Of a stretch of DNA of 64,000 nucleotides, positions 25,535 through 38,167 are shown piece after piece. The stretch is from Melieria omissa. Lineage: Eukaryota > Arthropoda > Insecta > Diptera > Ulidiidae. The stretch covers positions 42,167,348 to 42,231,347 of the forward strand of contig OZ020268.1 in NCBI GenBank assembly GCA_963971225.1, given 5' to 3'. Position 1 is the first letter of the stretch, and every line of letters begins with the position of its first letter. A program made the translations under genes and the position numbers. The notes beneath the pieces were generated by a model, which had not been told where the DNA came from, ran no database searches, and saw nothing but the letters and a program-made list of their open reading frames with translations.

Positions 25535-25965
25535 CGACTGGCACGACAGCCCGCTTACGCGAGACTAAGGCTAAAAACATAGTGGAGCGTAGAGCGATCC
25601 ATAAGGCATTTTTGGCGAATATTGCGCTTATCAATCCATCCATATAAATTTTTTTGTTTTGTTCACACTAATTTTTTAATAGCAAAAATTTTTGGATTTT
25701 CAAGTAGAGCAAAGCGATGAAAAAAAAATATTTTGAAATCGTCGCTTTGCTCTTTTCAGCTTTCTTCGCTTTGCTCGTGACTATGTGCGCTTCGATTCAA
25801 AAGCGTTGATTTATTCTCGTGGCTTTGGTCGCCGCTCCACTATGTTTTTAGCCTAAGGCCTAGCTTCCCGCAACCACCCGTGTTGTGCGTGTGAATTTGT
25901 ACGCGGGTGGAAAGGACCTACAGTTTTATGCCGGGTCCGAACGGCAGGTTGGGTTAGGAAAAGGA
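25535..25965 (-). mobile_element. 5'-truncated tRNA-derived SINE, copy 2, interrupted
   Basis: Minus-strand copy of the SINE at 38168-38523: the words for GGCACGACAGCCCGCTTACG (25541 on) and CGCAACCACCCGTGTTGTGCG (25870 on) match its 3' half. The tRNA-like head is missing beyond about 25960. It is split by a 283-bp element at 25570-25852, which duplicated CTAAG of the SINE. Confidence 0.75.
25570..25852. mobile_element. MITE nested in a SINE
   Basis: It has perfect 20-bp inverted termini, GCTAAAAACATAGTGGAGCG at each end, and a 5-bp duplication CTAAG (25565-25569 and 25853-25857) whose empty-site sequence is visible in the intact SINE at 38460. The middle (about 25705-25755) contains an AGCAAAGCGA inverted pair. 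No coding is visible. The superfamily is unclear: a 5-bp duplication does not fit hAT, Tc1 or piggyBac. Confidence 0.75.
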
Positions 25966-26655
25966 AATGTGAAATCTTTTATTAAAAAAGGCAAAAAATT
26001 ATAAAATGGAAGGAATAAAGTTAAATGAGCTTTCAAAAAGGAATAGACAAAACCGAAATGCATGTTGGAAAAAAGAAAGAAAACAATTTTTCGACACGAA
26101 GACGGAAATTTTTTGCTCATCTGAAAAAGTTAAAGAAAATTGTTTGGCACACACAGGAAACACGAAAACAATTAATGTTAAGGATATAGTGAGAAAATTA
26201 GGAAAAATAAGTGCTTAGATTGCGAAGAAAAGAACAAAGAGCAGAAATTTCAAGAGGTTTGGTGATGGGGTTCTTTGATGAATAGGATACATACACATTA
26301 TCTGGAAAATCGTGCGTACTTCAATAGGATCAACAGATTTATATTGAAAATTACACTTAACTCTAAGTACCTATTTCGAAAATAGCGCAAACTGTTGAAA
26401 ATTAACTTCAAAGAAAGAGTAAAAACTCTCAATGGTACAAAGTAAGAGCCACAATTGTAGAATAACGAAAGCAATAGTTAATATTTTTCCAGTATTTATG
26501 TTACACAGCATAAGTTTCATACACGAACTTAAAAATTATCACTAAGCAAAGCAGCGGACGCTTTGTTATTGTCATTGTTGTGACCGCCTTACCAGCGACC
26601 TTCCCTGAGGCATCTGGACAACGTATATATACCAAATTACATATACGGTTTTGAG
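25966..26655. other. spacer downstream of the sulfatase gene
   Basis: AT-rich. A 70-codon open frame (26006-26218) is Lys/Asn/Glu-rich and unrecognised. No clear minus-strand AATAAA is seen close to the sulfatase stop. Confidence 0.4.
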
Positions 26656-28381
26656 CTAAATATTAATGTCGTTGCACGTGGCGCCTGCGCAGCGCGTCAG
26701 ATTTGCCAGCGCTAAGCTGTAAAAGGCGCGTTCGATGGGAAGCAGCTCGTAGCCCAGATTCGTCATCTGGTAGGGGTCTTCAGAGAGGTCATAAGCCTCC
26801 ACAAAGTTCTGTAATAGTATTAAGTAATGTTATCGGCAAATATAAGTTGTGCTGCTGTGCTCACCTCATTGTCGCTGAATTCGCAGTACAGTCGGTTGAG
26901 GTCGTCGCGAAAATGCCGCACACAGGCGTACGTGTTGTTCCAAGAGTCCTGGCAGTGGCAGTCCGCCAACAGGGTGCACTGTGTCAGTCGGTCGTTACGT
27001 GCCCACGGGCACTGCTCATTGTAGGTGTCGTCGTTGCCTTCGCCCCAATGCTGCACTAGCAGGCTGCGGTGGTGCTTGCCACCGTTCCGATGGCGCTCGC
27101 TAAGGTGCTTCTGCAGCGAGAGGCCATCAAGTTCGGTATGCGCACTCAGTCCAGTCCACTCCAGCAGCGTGGGCGCCAGATCGAGCAGCAGTGTGGGCGC
27201 GCTAACCTTAATGCCGGCCGGTATGTTCGGACCGCGCATCAGTAGCGGCACGTGTATGTCCGTCTCGTAGGGCTGCCGCTTGTCCCAAGGCTGTGCGAAC
27301 TGGCCCAAGTGGTAGCCGTTGTCCGAGGTGTAGACGATGTACGTGTTGTCCAGCAGCCCGCGCTCCTGCAAACGCTTGATCACGGCGCCCACCAGCTCGT
27401 CCACGGCCAACAGCGACTCCCAGCGGCTCCGGAAGTACTTGTCAATCTGTAGCAGTACTTCTTCCGTCAATGGCCGTGTTGCTTGCACCAGCCAATGTTT
27501 GTCTATAAGCAGATCACATTATCAATGCCAATAAATTTTAGATTGAATTGCATTGAAACAATGTACCTAGCGGCGCTGACAGCAGATTAAAATTGGGCGT
27601 GCGCAACGCCTTCACATCAGCGAAGGCATTGCGGTGCCGTTCGGCCGGTGTGAATGGCGCATGCGGCGCTGGCGGTGCAATCATAGCAAAGAACGGCCGA
27701 TTTTCGTCGGTACGCGCCTCCAGAAAGGTCAACGCCTTGTCGCGCAGCAGATCGGTGAGGTAGATGTCTTCGTAGCTGACATTGAGTGCGTTCTCGCGCA
27801 GCGTGTAGTTGTAGTAGCGCGAATTGCCGTGCAGCCCGTAGAACTGGGACCAACCAGGCGGCAAGTGTTCGCCGCGATATTCGTTTAGGTATTTGCCTGC
27901 GTAGAAGGTGTCATAGCCGCCGTGCTGCAGCACCACTGGCCACGCAGTGGGCTCCACTTTTGTGCGCCAGTGCTCGCCATTGCAGCCGCCACTGTAAGAG
28001 TTGTTGGTGGTGCGGTGATTGTGCGCGTACATGCCGGACAGCAGGCTGGCGCGCGAGGGACAACACATCGGCGAGCTGGTGAACTGTTGCCGCGGAGAAC
28101 AGAGAATTAAGTGGACCAGTGCTGTGACGGTACTAACTTACGGCATTTGTGAACGTGGCACCGGCGGTGCCCACCCATTGCTGTACACGTCGCATCGGCA
28201 CCATGCCGTCCAGCATCCAGTCTTGGTCGTCGGTGAGTATCAAAAGAATGTTTGGCTTACTTGCTTCGGCTGCAGCGAAGCTCGCTGTCAAGGTCAGCGC
28301 GTAGATAGCGGCGTAGGTCACCAAACGAAGGCCGCAGCGACCTGAGTCGGCGCCAGGTCCGTTGACAATTCGGGTCCTCAT
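26656..28381 (-). CDS. N-acetylglucosamine-6-sulfatase (GNS-like)
   Basis: Four minus-strand exons, 28381-28142, 28083-27567, 27502-26865 and 26808-26656, join in frame to 515 residues, slightly shorter than human GNS. A signal peptide covers about 1-38. The metal-binding aspartates D51/D52 sit in ILTDDQD. The sulfatase signature C87-C-P-S-R91 holds the cysteine that is converted to formylglycine; the site straddles the start of exon 2. GKYLNEY and TSDNGYHLGQ supply further active-site residues, and WDKRQPYETDIHVPLLMRGP is typical of glucosamine sulfatases. The enzyme removes 6-sulfate from N-acetylglucosamine in heparan/keratan sulfate in lysosomes. All catalytic motifs are intact. The ATG used is the first in frame; upstream there is only TTG. 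Confidence 0.95.
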
Positions 28382-28553
28382 CTTCCAATGCAAATATGAT
28401 GAAAATTTTGTGCTACCGAGTTCAGTTTTGTGCGGCGAACATTTTGTGCTGCCTCGTCACTGGTTAAACTTTAAGCTACTTTTTTTTGCATTTGTTTTAT
28501 TGTTTTTATTGTGTTTTGCCCAAAATCAGCTGGGGATGTGAAAAGTGTATTGG

Positions 28554-28561
28554 TATCGATA
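28554..28561. promoter_or_regulatory. DRE-type palindrome TATCGATA
   Basis: A perfect TATCGATA, the DREF-binding element common at fly housekeeping promoters, lies about 170 bases upstream of the sulfatase ATG. It is the only copy in that promoter region. Confidence 0.45.
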
Positions 28562-28731
28562 TTTGCTGATACGAGCAAAAACCATTTCGAAGTGACACCA
28601 ACCGCTTCTCAAGTGCGATTTCATGTGATATATTGAAATATATCAAATAATATCCAAGGTGTATTAATGTAGTCATTGAAGCCACGCGCCAGTTCGAAGC
28701 GATTAGAAACTTTATTTCCCTTACTGCTTAA

Positions 28732-29158
28732 CCCTTTCGCTATTTTGTTGCCATATGGCACATTGCTACTTTGTGGACGTCTGAACCCTCTGTGGTTTTA
28801 AGAAATACATTTTTGTTAGTCCTTAGAATAGTTTGAAGATTTAGGAAAAATACGAAATTAATAAACTGAATATTAAATCTTAGAGAAGAGTAGTATTTTT
28901 AATGGTATATCTTGATATAGTAAAGGAAGAAGAAGCAGAAAACTTTAGATAAGTTTTTAATTTGACGTGTTCTTTTAATTGAGATGAAGTAAATCAAGAA
29001 ATATTCAAATGTTCATATAAAAACACTCTAAAATACAGAGTCCGATTATAAAAATGAAAAAAATTGCTTATGTAATGTTGCTAATATAACAACAAAGAAG
29101 CCTAAAACGTCAAATTTAATATTTTAACTTTCCCCAGTAAAAACCTGTAGCGAAAGGG
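28732..29158 (-). mobile_element. piggyBac-like MITE, copy B
   Basis: TTAA (28728-28731 and 29159-29162) flanks a 427-bp copy in opposite orientation to copy A: it starts CCCTTTCGCTATTTTGTTGC and ends CCTGTAGCGAAAGGG. The interior aligns with copies A and C with small deletions. Confidence 0.82.
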
Positions 29159-29162
29159 TTAA

Positions 29163-29688
29163 TTCCATTCCGTTTTCTCAAGCCCTAAACTTGAACTCCA
29201 TATCACTAGATCGGGTATACGATTTACACCCATAAAAAACTTTGAATTAATGCAAAATAAGTTTATTTTATTTAACTAAGCAAAATATTCCATTTGACGG
29301 TTTTGTTGCTCTTTTCCCAACTCGATACTCTTAAAAATCAATCCACTCGAACTTTTCGGTAACTTGACTTAAATTTATTGGCTTTAAAAATACACTGAAA
29401 TTACAAAATCCAAATATGAGCACAGCTAAGTTTCTTAAAAATTAAGAAAGTCAACATCGGAGCGACGAAAAGTTATATGATGATAAATTAATGATTTTAC
29501 GATTATTTCGTTTGATTTGAACAGTTGCGGATTTGGGCGGGAGCATTAGCCTTTTTTCTTTCCGTCAACGGATCGCGGGAAGGAGTACAAGAATTCAAAA
29601 CTAAAGCATTACAAATAAAACACATCCATACAAGCGCAAAGCTGTGCCCGCCTACGTCACGTGGAAGCTCAACCTTTCTTGCTACCGC
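29163..29688 (-). other. TMED2 3' UTR region
   Basis: Minus-strand AATAAA words occur at 29372-29377 and 29262-29267, about 310 and 420 bases past the stop, and are candidate polyadenylation signals. Otherwise AT-rich with no other feature. Confidence 0.4.
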
Positions 29689-30447
29689 CTACACAACGCG
29701 CTTAACCTCGAAGAAACGTTTCAGGTAGTAGACCTGGCCAATGGTCATCAGCACTAGCACCAGCGCCTCGAAGGTGGACCACAGCACCACGCGCGAGTTG
29801 GTGCTCTCGTTTATGTCGCGATGGATCTTGTCGCGCACCTGCAGTAAGAGGAGAAGACCGCATGCAAATTAGCAATGATAAGCTTAACCGGGCGTACGGC
29901 TGCCACTTACGTGCATGTACTCCTGCTCGTGCTTGACGCTCGTCAGCGTGCCCGACAGCTCCTGTATCATGTCCTCCAGCTTGGTGTGTCCCACCTCCTC
30001 CTCGCCGGGCGCGCCCGGTACACGATGCGGCGAGTCGCTCACTTCGATGGAGAACATCACCAGCTTCGGTGTCATGCTGCTGCGCTCATTGTTGAAGCAC
30101 GCCCTGTAGATGCCCGTCGCAGGCGCAGCGAAAGTGTACTTGCCCGACGACTCCTTCTCGCTTTCGTGTATTATGTGCTGATCGGGCCCGGTTATTTTGA
30201 TGTCGATGTCGAGGAAGCCGCCCTCGATCACCTCAAAAGTTATGCCTGCGTGACAAAAGCTGTGTTAGCGTAGTGCGCCGAATGTGCTGGACTAGCTAGA
30301 AAACTCACCGAACTTGGTGCCGCCTTCCACCTTCTCGAAAAAGCACTCCTCATTGTGTGCGTCAACGGTGACGATAAACGCTTCGCCAGCGCGCAACAGC
30401 TGCAGCAGCAGCAGCGCACATAGCGCTCCAAACAATTTCACATTCAT
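29689..30447 (-). CDS. CHOp24: p24-family cargo receptor TMED2 / CHOp24
   Basis: Three minus-strand exons, 30447-30309, 30245-29911 and 29838-29689, give 207 residues, the normal family length. A signal peptide covers about 1-22. The lumenal GOLD domain follows, with the paired cysteines in EECFFEKV and YRACFNNE. A coiled-coil region ends in [19 protein letters not shown], then one membrane span ([20 protein letters not shown]) and the short cytosolic tail [13 protein letters not shown] with the FF COPII signal and basic COPI-type residues. The tail and [15 protein letters not shown] match TMED2 rather than other p24 classes. It cycles between ER and Golgi as a p24 hetero-oligomer that selects secretory cargo. 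ATG choice: the next in-frame upstream codons lack a signal peptide. Confidence 0.95.
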
Positions 30448-31287
30448 TTTAGGTGCGACACTGGCGCTGAACACAGATTCGTAGCGCAAAGTTATGCTGA
30501 AATTCCGCGAATGTTCGCAATTATTAGGGGTTTTCTTCTGGCTCAACGCCGAATTGCGGGCCACGTATATTAGCTCTTCACCACAGCGAGAAAAAGCAAA
30601 AAGCGACAATGCAAAACGTCAAAAAGCGCTGCGGGTAGGAGTCGAGTCGAGATTGGCAGCACTGCTGCGAAGTCAGGCGGCTCTGTTCGTTTTGCGGCTA
30701 GAGATGAGAGCAAAATTGTAAGAATTCTGATGGCTTGTAGTTTTGGTGGCTCAGCGCATCAAAACTAAAAAACATATTTGGAAACTGTCAAAATAGGGAA
30801 GGGAGCGAGGACTAACTAAATGTAAATGTAAATGATTGTGGTTACTGGACGAACAGGGGCCATCACACTTGTCAACCTTCAAGCGGTCTCGTGGCGTCAT
30901 TGTACTTTATGCATTATTGATACAAAATTTAAAAACAATCAATCAACAAGTGTTCGGGCATTTATTGGTTCTGGAAGCTGTGGCGTGGCCGACGTCGATG
31001 GCTCGTCTGTGGTTAACTTAATGTCCCAACCACAATCGAAATCGCAAATTTTAATGGGGCACAATTTGCGCGCGACCCATAGAAGGTTAAACGAAATTGT
31101 GGCACTATTAAAAGCGGGAGAGCGCACTAAAAGTTATGTAAAACTATACAGATCAAAATATATTAACCTTCAAGCAAATATTCATATAAAAACTTAATAA
31201 TTTTACTATGAAATGCAATGATTCTGTCGTACACAGATTCCCAATAATGCTTTACAAAAAGTGGAGCTTCGAACTATTTTATTCCCT
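30448..31287. other. TMED2 upstream region
   Basis: The first 250 bases would contain the TMED2 promoter and leader. A plus-strand frame at 30832-31197 has no recognisable domain. No TATA box or DRE is seen. Confidence 0.4.
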
Positions 31288-31289
31288 TA

Positions 31290-31486
31290 CAGTGGTGTCT
31301 GAATATAGTGAACTAATTATTGCAAGGCCTGTTCACAATATTGAGGTTGTTCACTATATCAAGGTTAACATTTTTGTTAAAAAACTCGTTTTATTTGCTC
31401 AAAACACACTTCTGATTTTTTGATTGAAAATGTTTTAGAGCGAGGTGTTCACTATATAGGGGGTTCACTATACCCAGACACGACTG
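31290..31486. mobile_element. pogo/Tigger-type MITE, copy 1
   Basis: 197 bp with inverted termini CAGTGGTGTCTGAATATAGTG and CAGTCGTGTCTGGGTATAGTG-type ends, flanked by TA. It shares the internal GTTCACTATAT repeats with 56077-56335. CAGT..ACTG termini with TA duplication fit pogo-like elements. Confidence 0.75.
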
Positions 31487-31489
31487 TAT

Positions 31490-34400
31490 TTAATTCTTCT
31501 AAAGTATTGCTATAACCAATTGAAAACATTCGGGTTTCTGAAAATTATAACCGTCACCAATGACCCAATTCAACACGAGATCTTTATTACGGTCTGTCAA
31601 CTCATACCGCAGTTGCTGTACTCCCAGTTGGCATCAGCTGTCTTTCTGTTTTATCGTAGGGGCATGGAACTGGCGGACGCACATGCGCTTTAGTGTGTGG
31701 AACGCGATATGACATCCGCAGCATCCGTGCCACACGTAGCTGACAAGTAGACAGCTTGGCAGCTGGAAAGTCTCCGCTGGCTGCACCACGCACGGCAGTC
31801 AGCCCGAGAGCAAAAGATTATCGCTCGACTTGGCCGTTCATCGGGCACATTCACTTGGCTGGCCCAACGTCCAGCCGCTGCCAGTCGTGTACATTCACCC
31901 AACTTTGCTGGACCAAAATTCGAACGCTGTGCGGTAGAAAGCCACGGCGTGAACTCATTTTGAAGTGGTGGTGGCCAAGGCACACAGTACACAGCACCGA
32001 GCATAAAGCGGGCCAAAGCCAAAATCAGCGCCTTACGAATTCGCGATACACAGTAACGCACAGAGCGGAGCACAGGTGAAAAGTTAAAAAAATGTAATGG
32101 AATTTATGGCACGGGACGCGCAAAGCGGAAAATGCGTGAGCGGACACGCCCCCTCGGCGCAAACATTACACTGAGCTCGCGCTGAGCGTGGGAAGTCGTT
32201 TATGCGTGCGAACGAAACGTGTGCATGTGTGCAGAATGTGCGCGAGTGTGAGTGCGAGTATGTGCGTGTGCGAAAACGTAAATCAAATAAACGGCTGGTG
32301 AGATTTGAGCCGGAGAACCTGCAGAGCCCATAAAACCCTAAACCTAAAAAGTTTAAACGACACCGACGACGCATGCACTTCGGTAGTAACTGAGGCAGCG
32401 GCAGACGCGTCAGTTGTGCCCATTTTGTGTCCACGCGCCACACCAACGCGCTGTGGTGTGCAGGTGCTGGTGGATGCGGATGTCGGATGTGTTGTTGCCG
32501 TCGTCGTTCGGTCTGCAACTCACTCGCTATCGCCGCCGCAGCAACAGACCCCAACTCAGTCCGCTGCGTAACTCTCAATGATTTGTGTTGGTGTAGTGTT
32601 TGCGACACCACCAACAAAACCGCCGTATCCCCCACTGAGCCGCATGCAGCATTCGGCAGTCAGCACTCCGGCCGAAAGCGGAACAGCCAGATACAAACAA
32701 AATTGATTCCAATTGGTGACGATCAATTTACTTGGCTACTGCTGTTGTGGTTGTTGTTGTCGCGGCTGCATTAAATCGATGCCCAATCAGACGTTTGCGG
32801 GCGGAGGTGCGGTTATTTATGGCGCTTCTAAATTACAACAAAACCAACGGAAGTGGTGATAAATTGTAACGACAGTGCGCACAGTGCGAATAAATTCAAT
32901 GATGACAATTGTGCATGAATTGGGGACAGAAGTGAGGTTAAGTTGAATTTACGGCAAGAGCAGAAAAACGCTAAAGCGTTAGAGAAGCTGTAGTTTGTGT
33001 ACACTGAGCCAGCAAAGACAACAAAACGCTATAGCAAAATGTGAGAAATAACCAAATGTAAAAAGAAACGAAAAGAAAGAAATGGAACGAGAAAGTTGAA
33101 GGGAAGAGCAAACGTAACCTAAAAATTCCGTGCTTTTTACTACTTCCGGTTGGTCTCCCCACTCGCTCTCGTGCTCTCTTACTTCTTCACATACATACAT
33201 ACATACATTCACGCAGCTATACGAGCGCACACATACGCGCTGACCGCAATCTACCCCACCACTTGTCGTGGTGCCTTTTCACGCTACGCTGCCTTCGCGT
33301 TCACGTTCGCGTTTGCGTTTGTGTTTGTGTGCCAGTGTGGCTGCTCCATTAAAATGCATAAATTTACAGTAACAAAAATGGAGCATTGTATGCGAAAAAT
33401 GGCCAAAAGTGCTTAAAAGTGGTGAATGAAAATTAGTAAATTTGTGCGCGGAAACAATAGTGAGCAGCTGCAAAAACACACCGACGCACACACACACACA
33501 TACATAGCCGACAAAAGAAAGCACAGACAGAAGAAGGAAACGGAGAAGAACGAACAAAAACAACAGTGCCACAAAATGAACCCACTGACATACCGAAACA
33601 ATGAAGGCACACATTGTGCGAATGTGAAATAAAAAACCGAGCACAGAAGCGGATACGAAGAAGAAGCAGCAGCAGCTGCAAAAAACGGCTTCAAGTAGGC
33701 AAAAAAAACAACAAAAAAAAAAGAAAACATCAAAGACCGAAAAGAACAGGAAAAGGGCAAAAACTACAAAAAGTCACAGCTGCGGCTACTGAACGGCAAA
33801 AAGTAAAACAACACCTACGGCAGCAACAAAAATAAAATAGTACAACAACAATAACAAAAACTAAAACGGACTACAGCAACGTGAAGAAAAAGTTAATTAC
33901 GTCCGTCTTTACGGCTTTGTGTGCGCGCGTGTGTGTGTATGTGCAACTTGGCGGTGGTGACTTTTGCTTTTTGCTGCGCATCCAGCCGTCACCTGCCACC
34001 GCAAGCCCCTCGCAGAACGCATTGCATTAGAGACAGAAAGCGCGCTCACCTTTCCTTGACCACCGCAGCGCAGCGCTAGTGTAGGCTCGCGCATCTTTGC
34101 TCGGCAACGAGCACAACAACAACAATAACAACAATACAAAAAACATCAGCCAAAGGCAGCAACGACTTTGGGGAATTGTGCACTTTGTGCGCCGCTCGAC
34201 GTAAGACGCTTTTAGGCCCGTACGCGGCTTAGGTAAGTGTAAGCGAGGTAATCGTAAAAGCATCGCATACTTTTGGGAGCTGATAGCCTGACTTTCTACC
34301 GAACTTTCATTGCTTTTTTCTCCATGCTTTTCATATGTGCCTTACAATTTAATAGCGAAGGACACAATTTCGGATGCATGTGTGAGTGTGTTTGAGTATT

Positions 34401-35679
34401 TGTGTGTGTGTGCGTGTGTGTGTGTGTGTGGGTATTATTATATTTTGCATGCAAATTCTTTAAATTCATTGTCATCCATTGGGGCGGAAAAATGTGATTT
34501 GCATGTTGGATGACAAAAATGTGCATGTGTATGTAAATATTTGGCTTTTCTACACACAAATTAATATTTACTTTAGAATTCGATTTAAGGGCGAATAGCT
34601 TTTCTAAATTTTTAACATTATTTATATTTTCCATGAATTAATACAGTTGAATTAGTTTGGGTTAATAAATCGAATATTGACTTTTTCGTTGGTAATAAAT
34701 TATTTTTATGATATTTTTGAAAACATAAAAGTAAAGCAAACCATTAGTTGCTATGTCGCTTGAAATGTTTTATTAAAATTTATTCAAGCCAGCCATTTTT
34801 ATAAGTATTTTGAAAAAGTATTGAAAAATTAAAAAGTATAAAAGCAAATAGTTCAAAGTTCATAGTTCAAAACTCACAAAGTTTGTTTAGTTAAAATGCT
34901 TTTTGTCAAAGTTTCTCGTTGTTCTTTAACATCTTTTTATAATCACAATCGACTTTATAGTTCGAAGAATATTCAATATACCCTTACGTTCTCGTATCTA
35001 AACGAAGATACACTGTAAAGCCATAAAGATGAGCAGCTTGATGCCATCACTCCGGGTATTCCCCCGGGCAAACCGTTTGAACACTTGCGCCCACGTCGAA
35101 ACGATGTTCCAGCGCACTACGTACTAAAGAGAAAGTTGGACTCCCTGCGGATAATTTCTCCAGCACTTATGATCTCGATGGGTTAAAGGGAAGAGTCCAT
35201 AACTACTTTACTCATAACCGTATCTCCTAACCTTTATATCCTTCCTGAACCAACGCAATGCTTCGCATTAATAGGGGTCATCCCTTGCGCGATCTCACTC
35301 TGGTCCGTAGAACGTAAGTGCAACATCTCCATTCAATGTCCAGAAGAATCAGTAGAAGCCATATCAGACTTCTCTGTAGGTGTAGTTTTGATGTTTTTTA
35401 AGCGTGGATCTAAAAAAACTGCATAGGTTCGCAAGCCTGAGGAAAAGAGTCCGATCCCCGTATTTACATTCATTTGAAATACTCGGTAAAGATGGAAGGC
35501 GTTCCTCGCGAGTTTTCTCCAAAGAGCACAAATGTGCCCTGATGGGTCTAGTGAAGAAGAACGCTTTCGAAAATCCAAAATGCCAAAGTCAGTGTGCAAA
35601 TCCAGGCTTTTGAAGCTAAAGCAATTTAAAAATTAAATCTTGCAAAATAATTACTTGAGAAATTAAAAAAAAATATATA
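31490..35679. other. GC-balanced UTR-like island, no coding called
   Basis: 31560-34240 has a composition unlike the AT-rich flanks, with CA/TG and CAA tracts but only low-complexity open frames. It ends at AGGTAAGTGT (donor GT at 34233), a perfect splice-donor consensus. I suspect one or more untranslated 5' exons of a plus-strand gene with a very long intron; this is inference. (TG)n lies at 34395-34430. 34980-35620 is a second compositionally distinct block with open frames on both strands that I cannot assign and may be an old transposon. Confidence 0.35.
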
Positions 35680-36043
35680 CACTATGATCAATAAGTACCG
35701 GGACTGTGTATTTTAAATTTTCCGCCGTTGCCCAATGCAGGATTGATAGAGCAGACTCCCCAAATGCTTTCTGCAACATTTAAAGCGCATTGGCACAAGA
35801 AATTTCATTCCTAAGACAACATTTCAAACAAATACGTTGATCAACAAAATTATCCATTGTAAAATGCGACGAAGTACAAAAAGTTGACTGACGCTAACAG
35901 CTGCCAAACAAAAACTAATGATGCAATCCCGCTCCTAATTTGACACAGATGTCAGTTAAGGTCCTATTTTAAATTTTTTTACCTGCATCGGGCAACGGCG
36001 GAAAATTTAAAATACACAGTCCCGGTACTTATTGATCATAGTG
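35680..36043. mobile_element. mariner-type MITE with about 60-bp inverted termini
   Basis: The 364-bp element begins and ends with the same inverted sequence (starting CACTATGATCAATAAGTACC). It is identical for about 54 bases and continues to about 61 with one mismatch (35680-35740 versus 35983-36043). TA lies on both sides. The near-perfect long termini suggest a recent insertion. There is no open frame for a transposase. Confidence 0.88.
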
Positions 36044-38155
36044 TACATATATCGTTTTTGATTTCTCAAAACTAAAAAAAAATCTTTATATATATTTCTA
36101 AAACTCGAAAAATTTATATAGATTTTTTGTATTTCTAAAAATTAAAAAATTATATACTTATACGTAAATAGTTTTTGATTTATCAAGTAATTATCTAAAA
36201 ATATTTAGAAAATTATAAATAAATAAATAAAGCACCAATCAATATTTTAAGAATATTCAGAAATCAAACATTTTTACCAATTTTATTAATTAACAGCTTT
36301 ATAACTTTAATAGATTTGCTCGTATCTTCCTTCCACTTGAAATAACTTCGACTCATTCAAATTTAGAATTAAATTCAATATTAAATCAAATTAAATATAT
36401 ATGTATGTTTACATCTTGAAAAACTGTATAAAGAATAACTAAGCTTCAACAAAATTTATTAATTGCAATTACTTCAAATTTGATGATTCAACCGGTATTT
36501 TTCAGTTTTTCTAAAATTAAAATCGGAGAGAGTCAACAATGGGTTAAGAGTTTTTATAGAGAAATTTGTCTGAATTCATGAGCGAATTGACTTCAAACTT
36601 GATGAAATTAAATGAGAAATATTTTGACAAGATTTTACCATTTTTTTAATTTATCATTTCAGGGTCAACAATGGGTTTAGAGAGGTGTGATTTATTAGAC
36701 CTATTGACTTTAGAATTGTTTAATATTGAATAGAATAGTTTAAATCAGACATCAACCTCTGGCAGAGTAAAAAATTGGTTAAGAGTTTAGAGGGAGACAC
36801 GCGTCTTCAAGCGAGTAAAGATTAATGACATCATGAAAATTTTGTTTTTTCATAATTTCGAAACACTATGCGATTGTCAAAACTTATTTAGAAGTGTTAA
36901 AATTGCTTTCAAGCGATATCAAATATTTATTACATTTCGTGTTCATTGGCATTTCCCCACATTCATGTCTAATATTTTTATATCTCTGTCAGTTCTTATC
37001 TTTATTTTCACTATACACACGATATTGTTGTTATCATTGCTTCACTCATATTCAAGTCTGTTGCTCTTCAAACACAGTTGTTGAAATACACAAAATTTAC
37101 CATATGTGGTATCTGTATTGCTAAGTATTATCCAAATGAATGAATGAATGCCAATGACAAATATTTATCAACAATTTCTTCAAAAGTCTTTTATGTTTAA
37201 GACAAAGTAAAGTAATATAGCAAAGTGAAAACCGAGTAGTGGAAGATATTAAAATTTGAGCAAACATCGAATTAAATAGAAAAATTACTACCGCATTGCT
37301 TATTGAACACAAACAAAAATAATTTACTTGTGTTATTTGCTTAATTCATAGTTTTTGGAAAATAGATTTGCATATTTTTGTTCAAATATGTCTACAGTAC
37401 ACAGGCGTTCGTATTTATTTCGTATGTGTTGCATTCCTATTAAACTATGTCTTCGAACTTAAACTGGAAAAGTCAAAAGCTTGTAAAAGCAACAACGTTC
37501 CAATGTAAATCTATGCAATGATTTTTGAAATTCTGCCAAAACTGAAGAGTGAAATTGTCAGAGTGTAATTGAATTTTATTTGCTGCTGAAAGTATTCAAA
37601 AAATCCAGTCAGTCTTGTGCAAACACTTGGCTGCAAAATTCAACAGTCAATCAAGAGAAAACTTTCATTTTGTGCAATAAATAAAAACACAATAAAACCC
37701 CAGTGCATGTCATGCACGCTTGGGCCATGGAGTGAGTGATGGGGCGTGTGTGCATGTGTGAGTGCAAGGAAAGGGCAACTGGCGCTTGTTACTGGTAGGT
37801 TAAATAATGCCAACAAGCGCCGGAGCCGGACAGTGTTTGCGAGCGAAATAATCAATCTTCATGACGGCGGCAACGGAGTGTCAAGTCGAGCAGCAAGCTA
37901 GAAAATGTTTGTGTGGCCTCTGCGACCAGGTGTTAATGGAATAATGCCATACAAGCGCAAAGGGAAGTGCTGGCAAAACAAAAAAAAATCATAAATAAGG
38001 CTGCAAAAACACAAAAACCTGTAGCGATGTTAATCAATGCAGAATTTGATGAATCCTTGAAGTGGCAATGACAAACTGGCGGTATGGCAGAAACTTGCAA
38101 AAGTGACTTTAGTGGTGTTTTTATTTCAATGAGTTGGTTAGTATTTAAGTTGATG
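36044..38155. other. AT-rich spacer
   Basis: No supported gene. Small open frames (36833-37084, 37640-37855, 37933-38166) are hydrophobic or low-complexity and unrecognised. Confidence 0.45.
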
Positions 38156-38167
38156 TAACATGCCACA

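Noticed and set aside
32084..34263. Several 80-180-codon frames
   Set aside because: They conflict with each other on both strands and are Cys/Phe/Arg-rich repeat translations. The region looks untranslated.
33150..34440. CRISPR-like or regulatory arrays from TG/CA runs
   Set aside because: Ordinary eukaryotic microsatellites without spacer structure.
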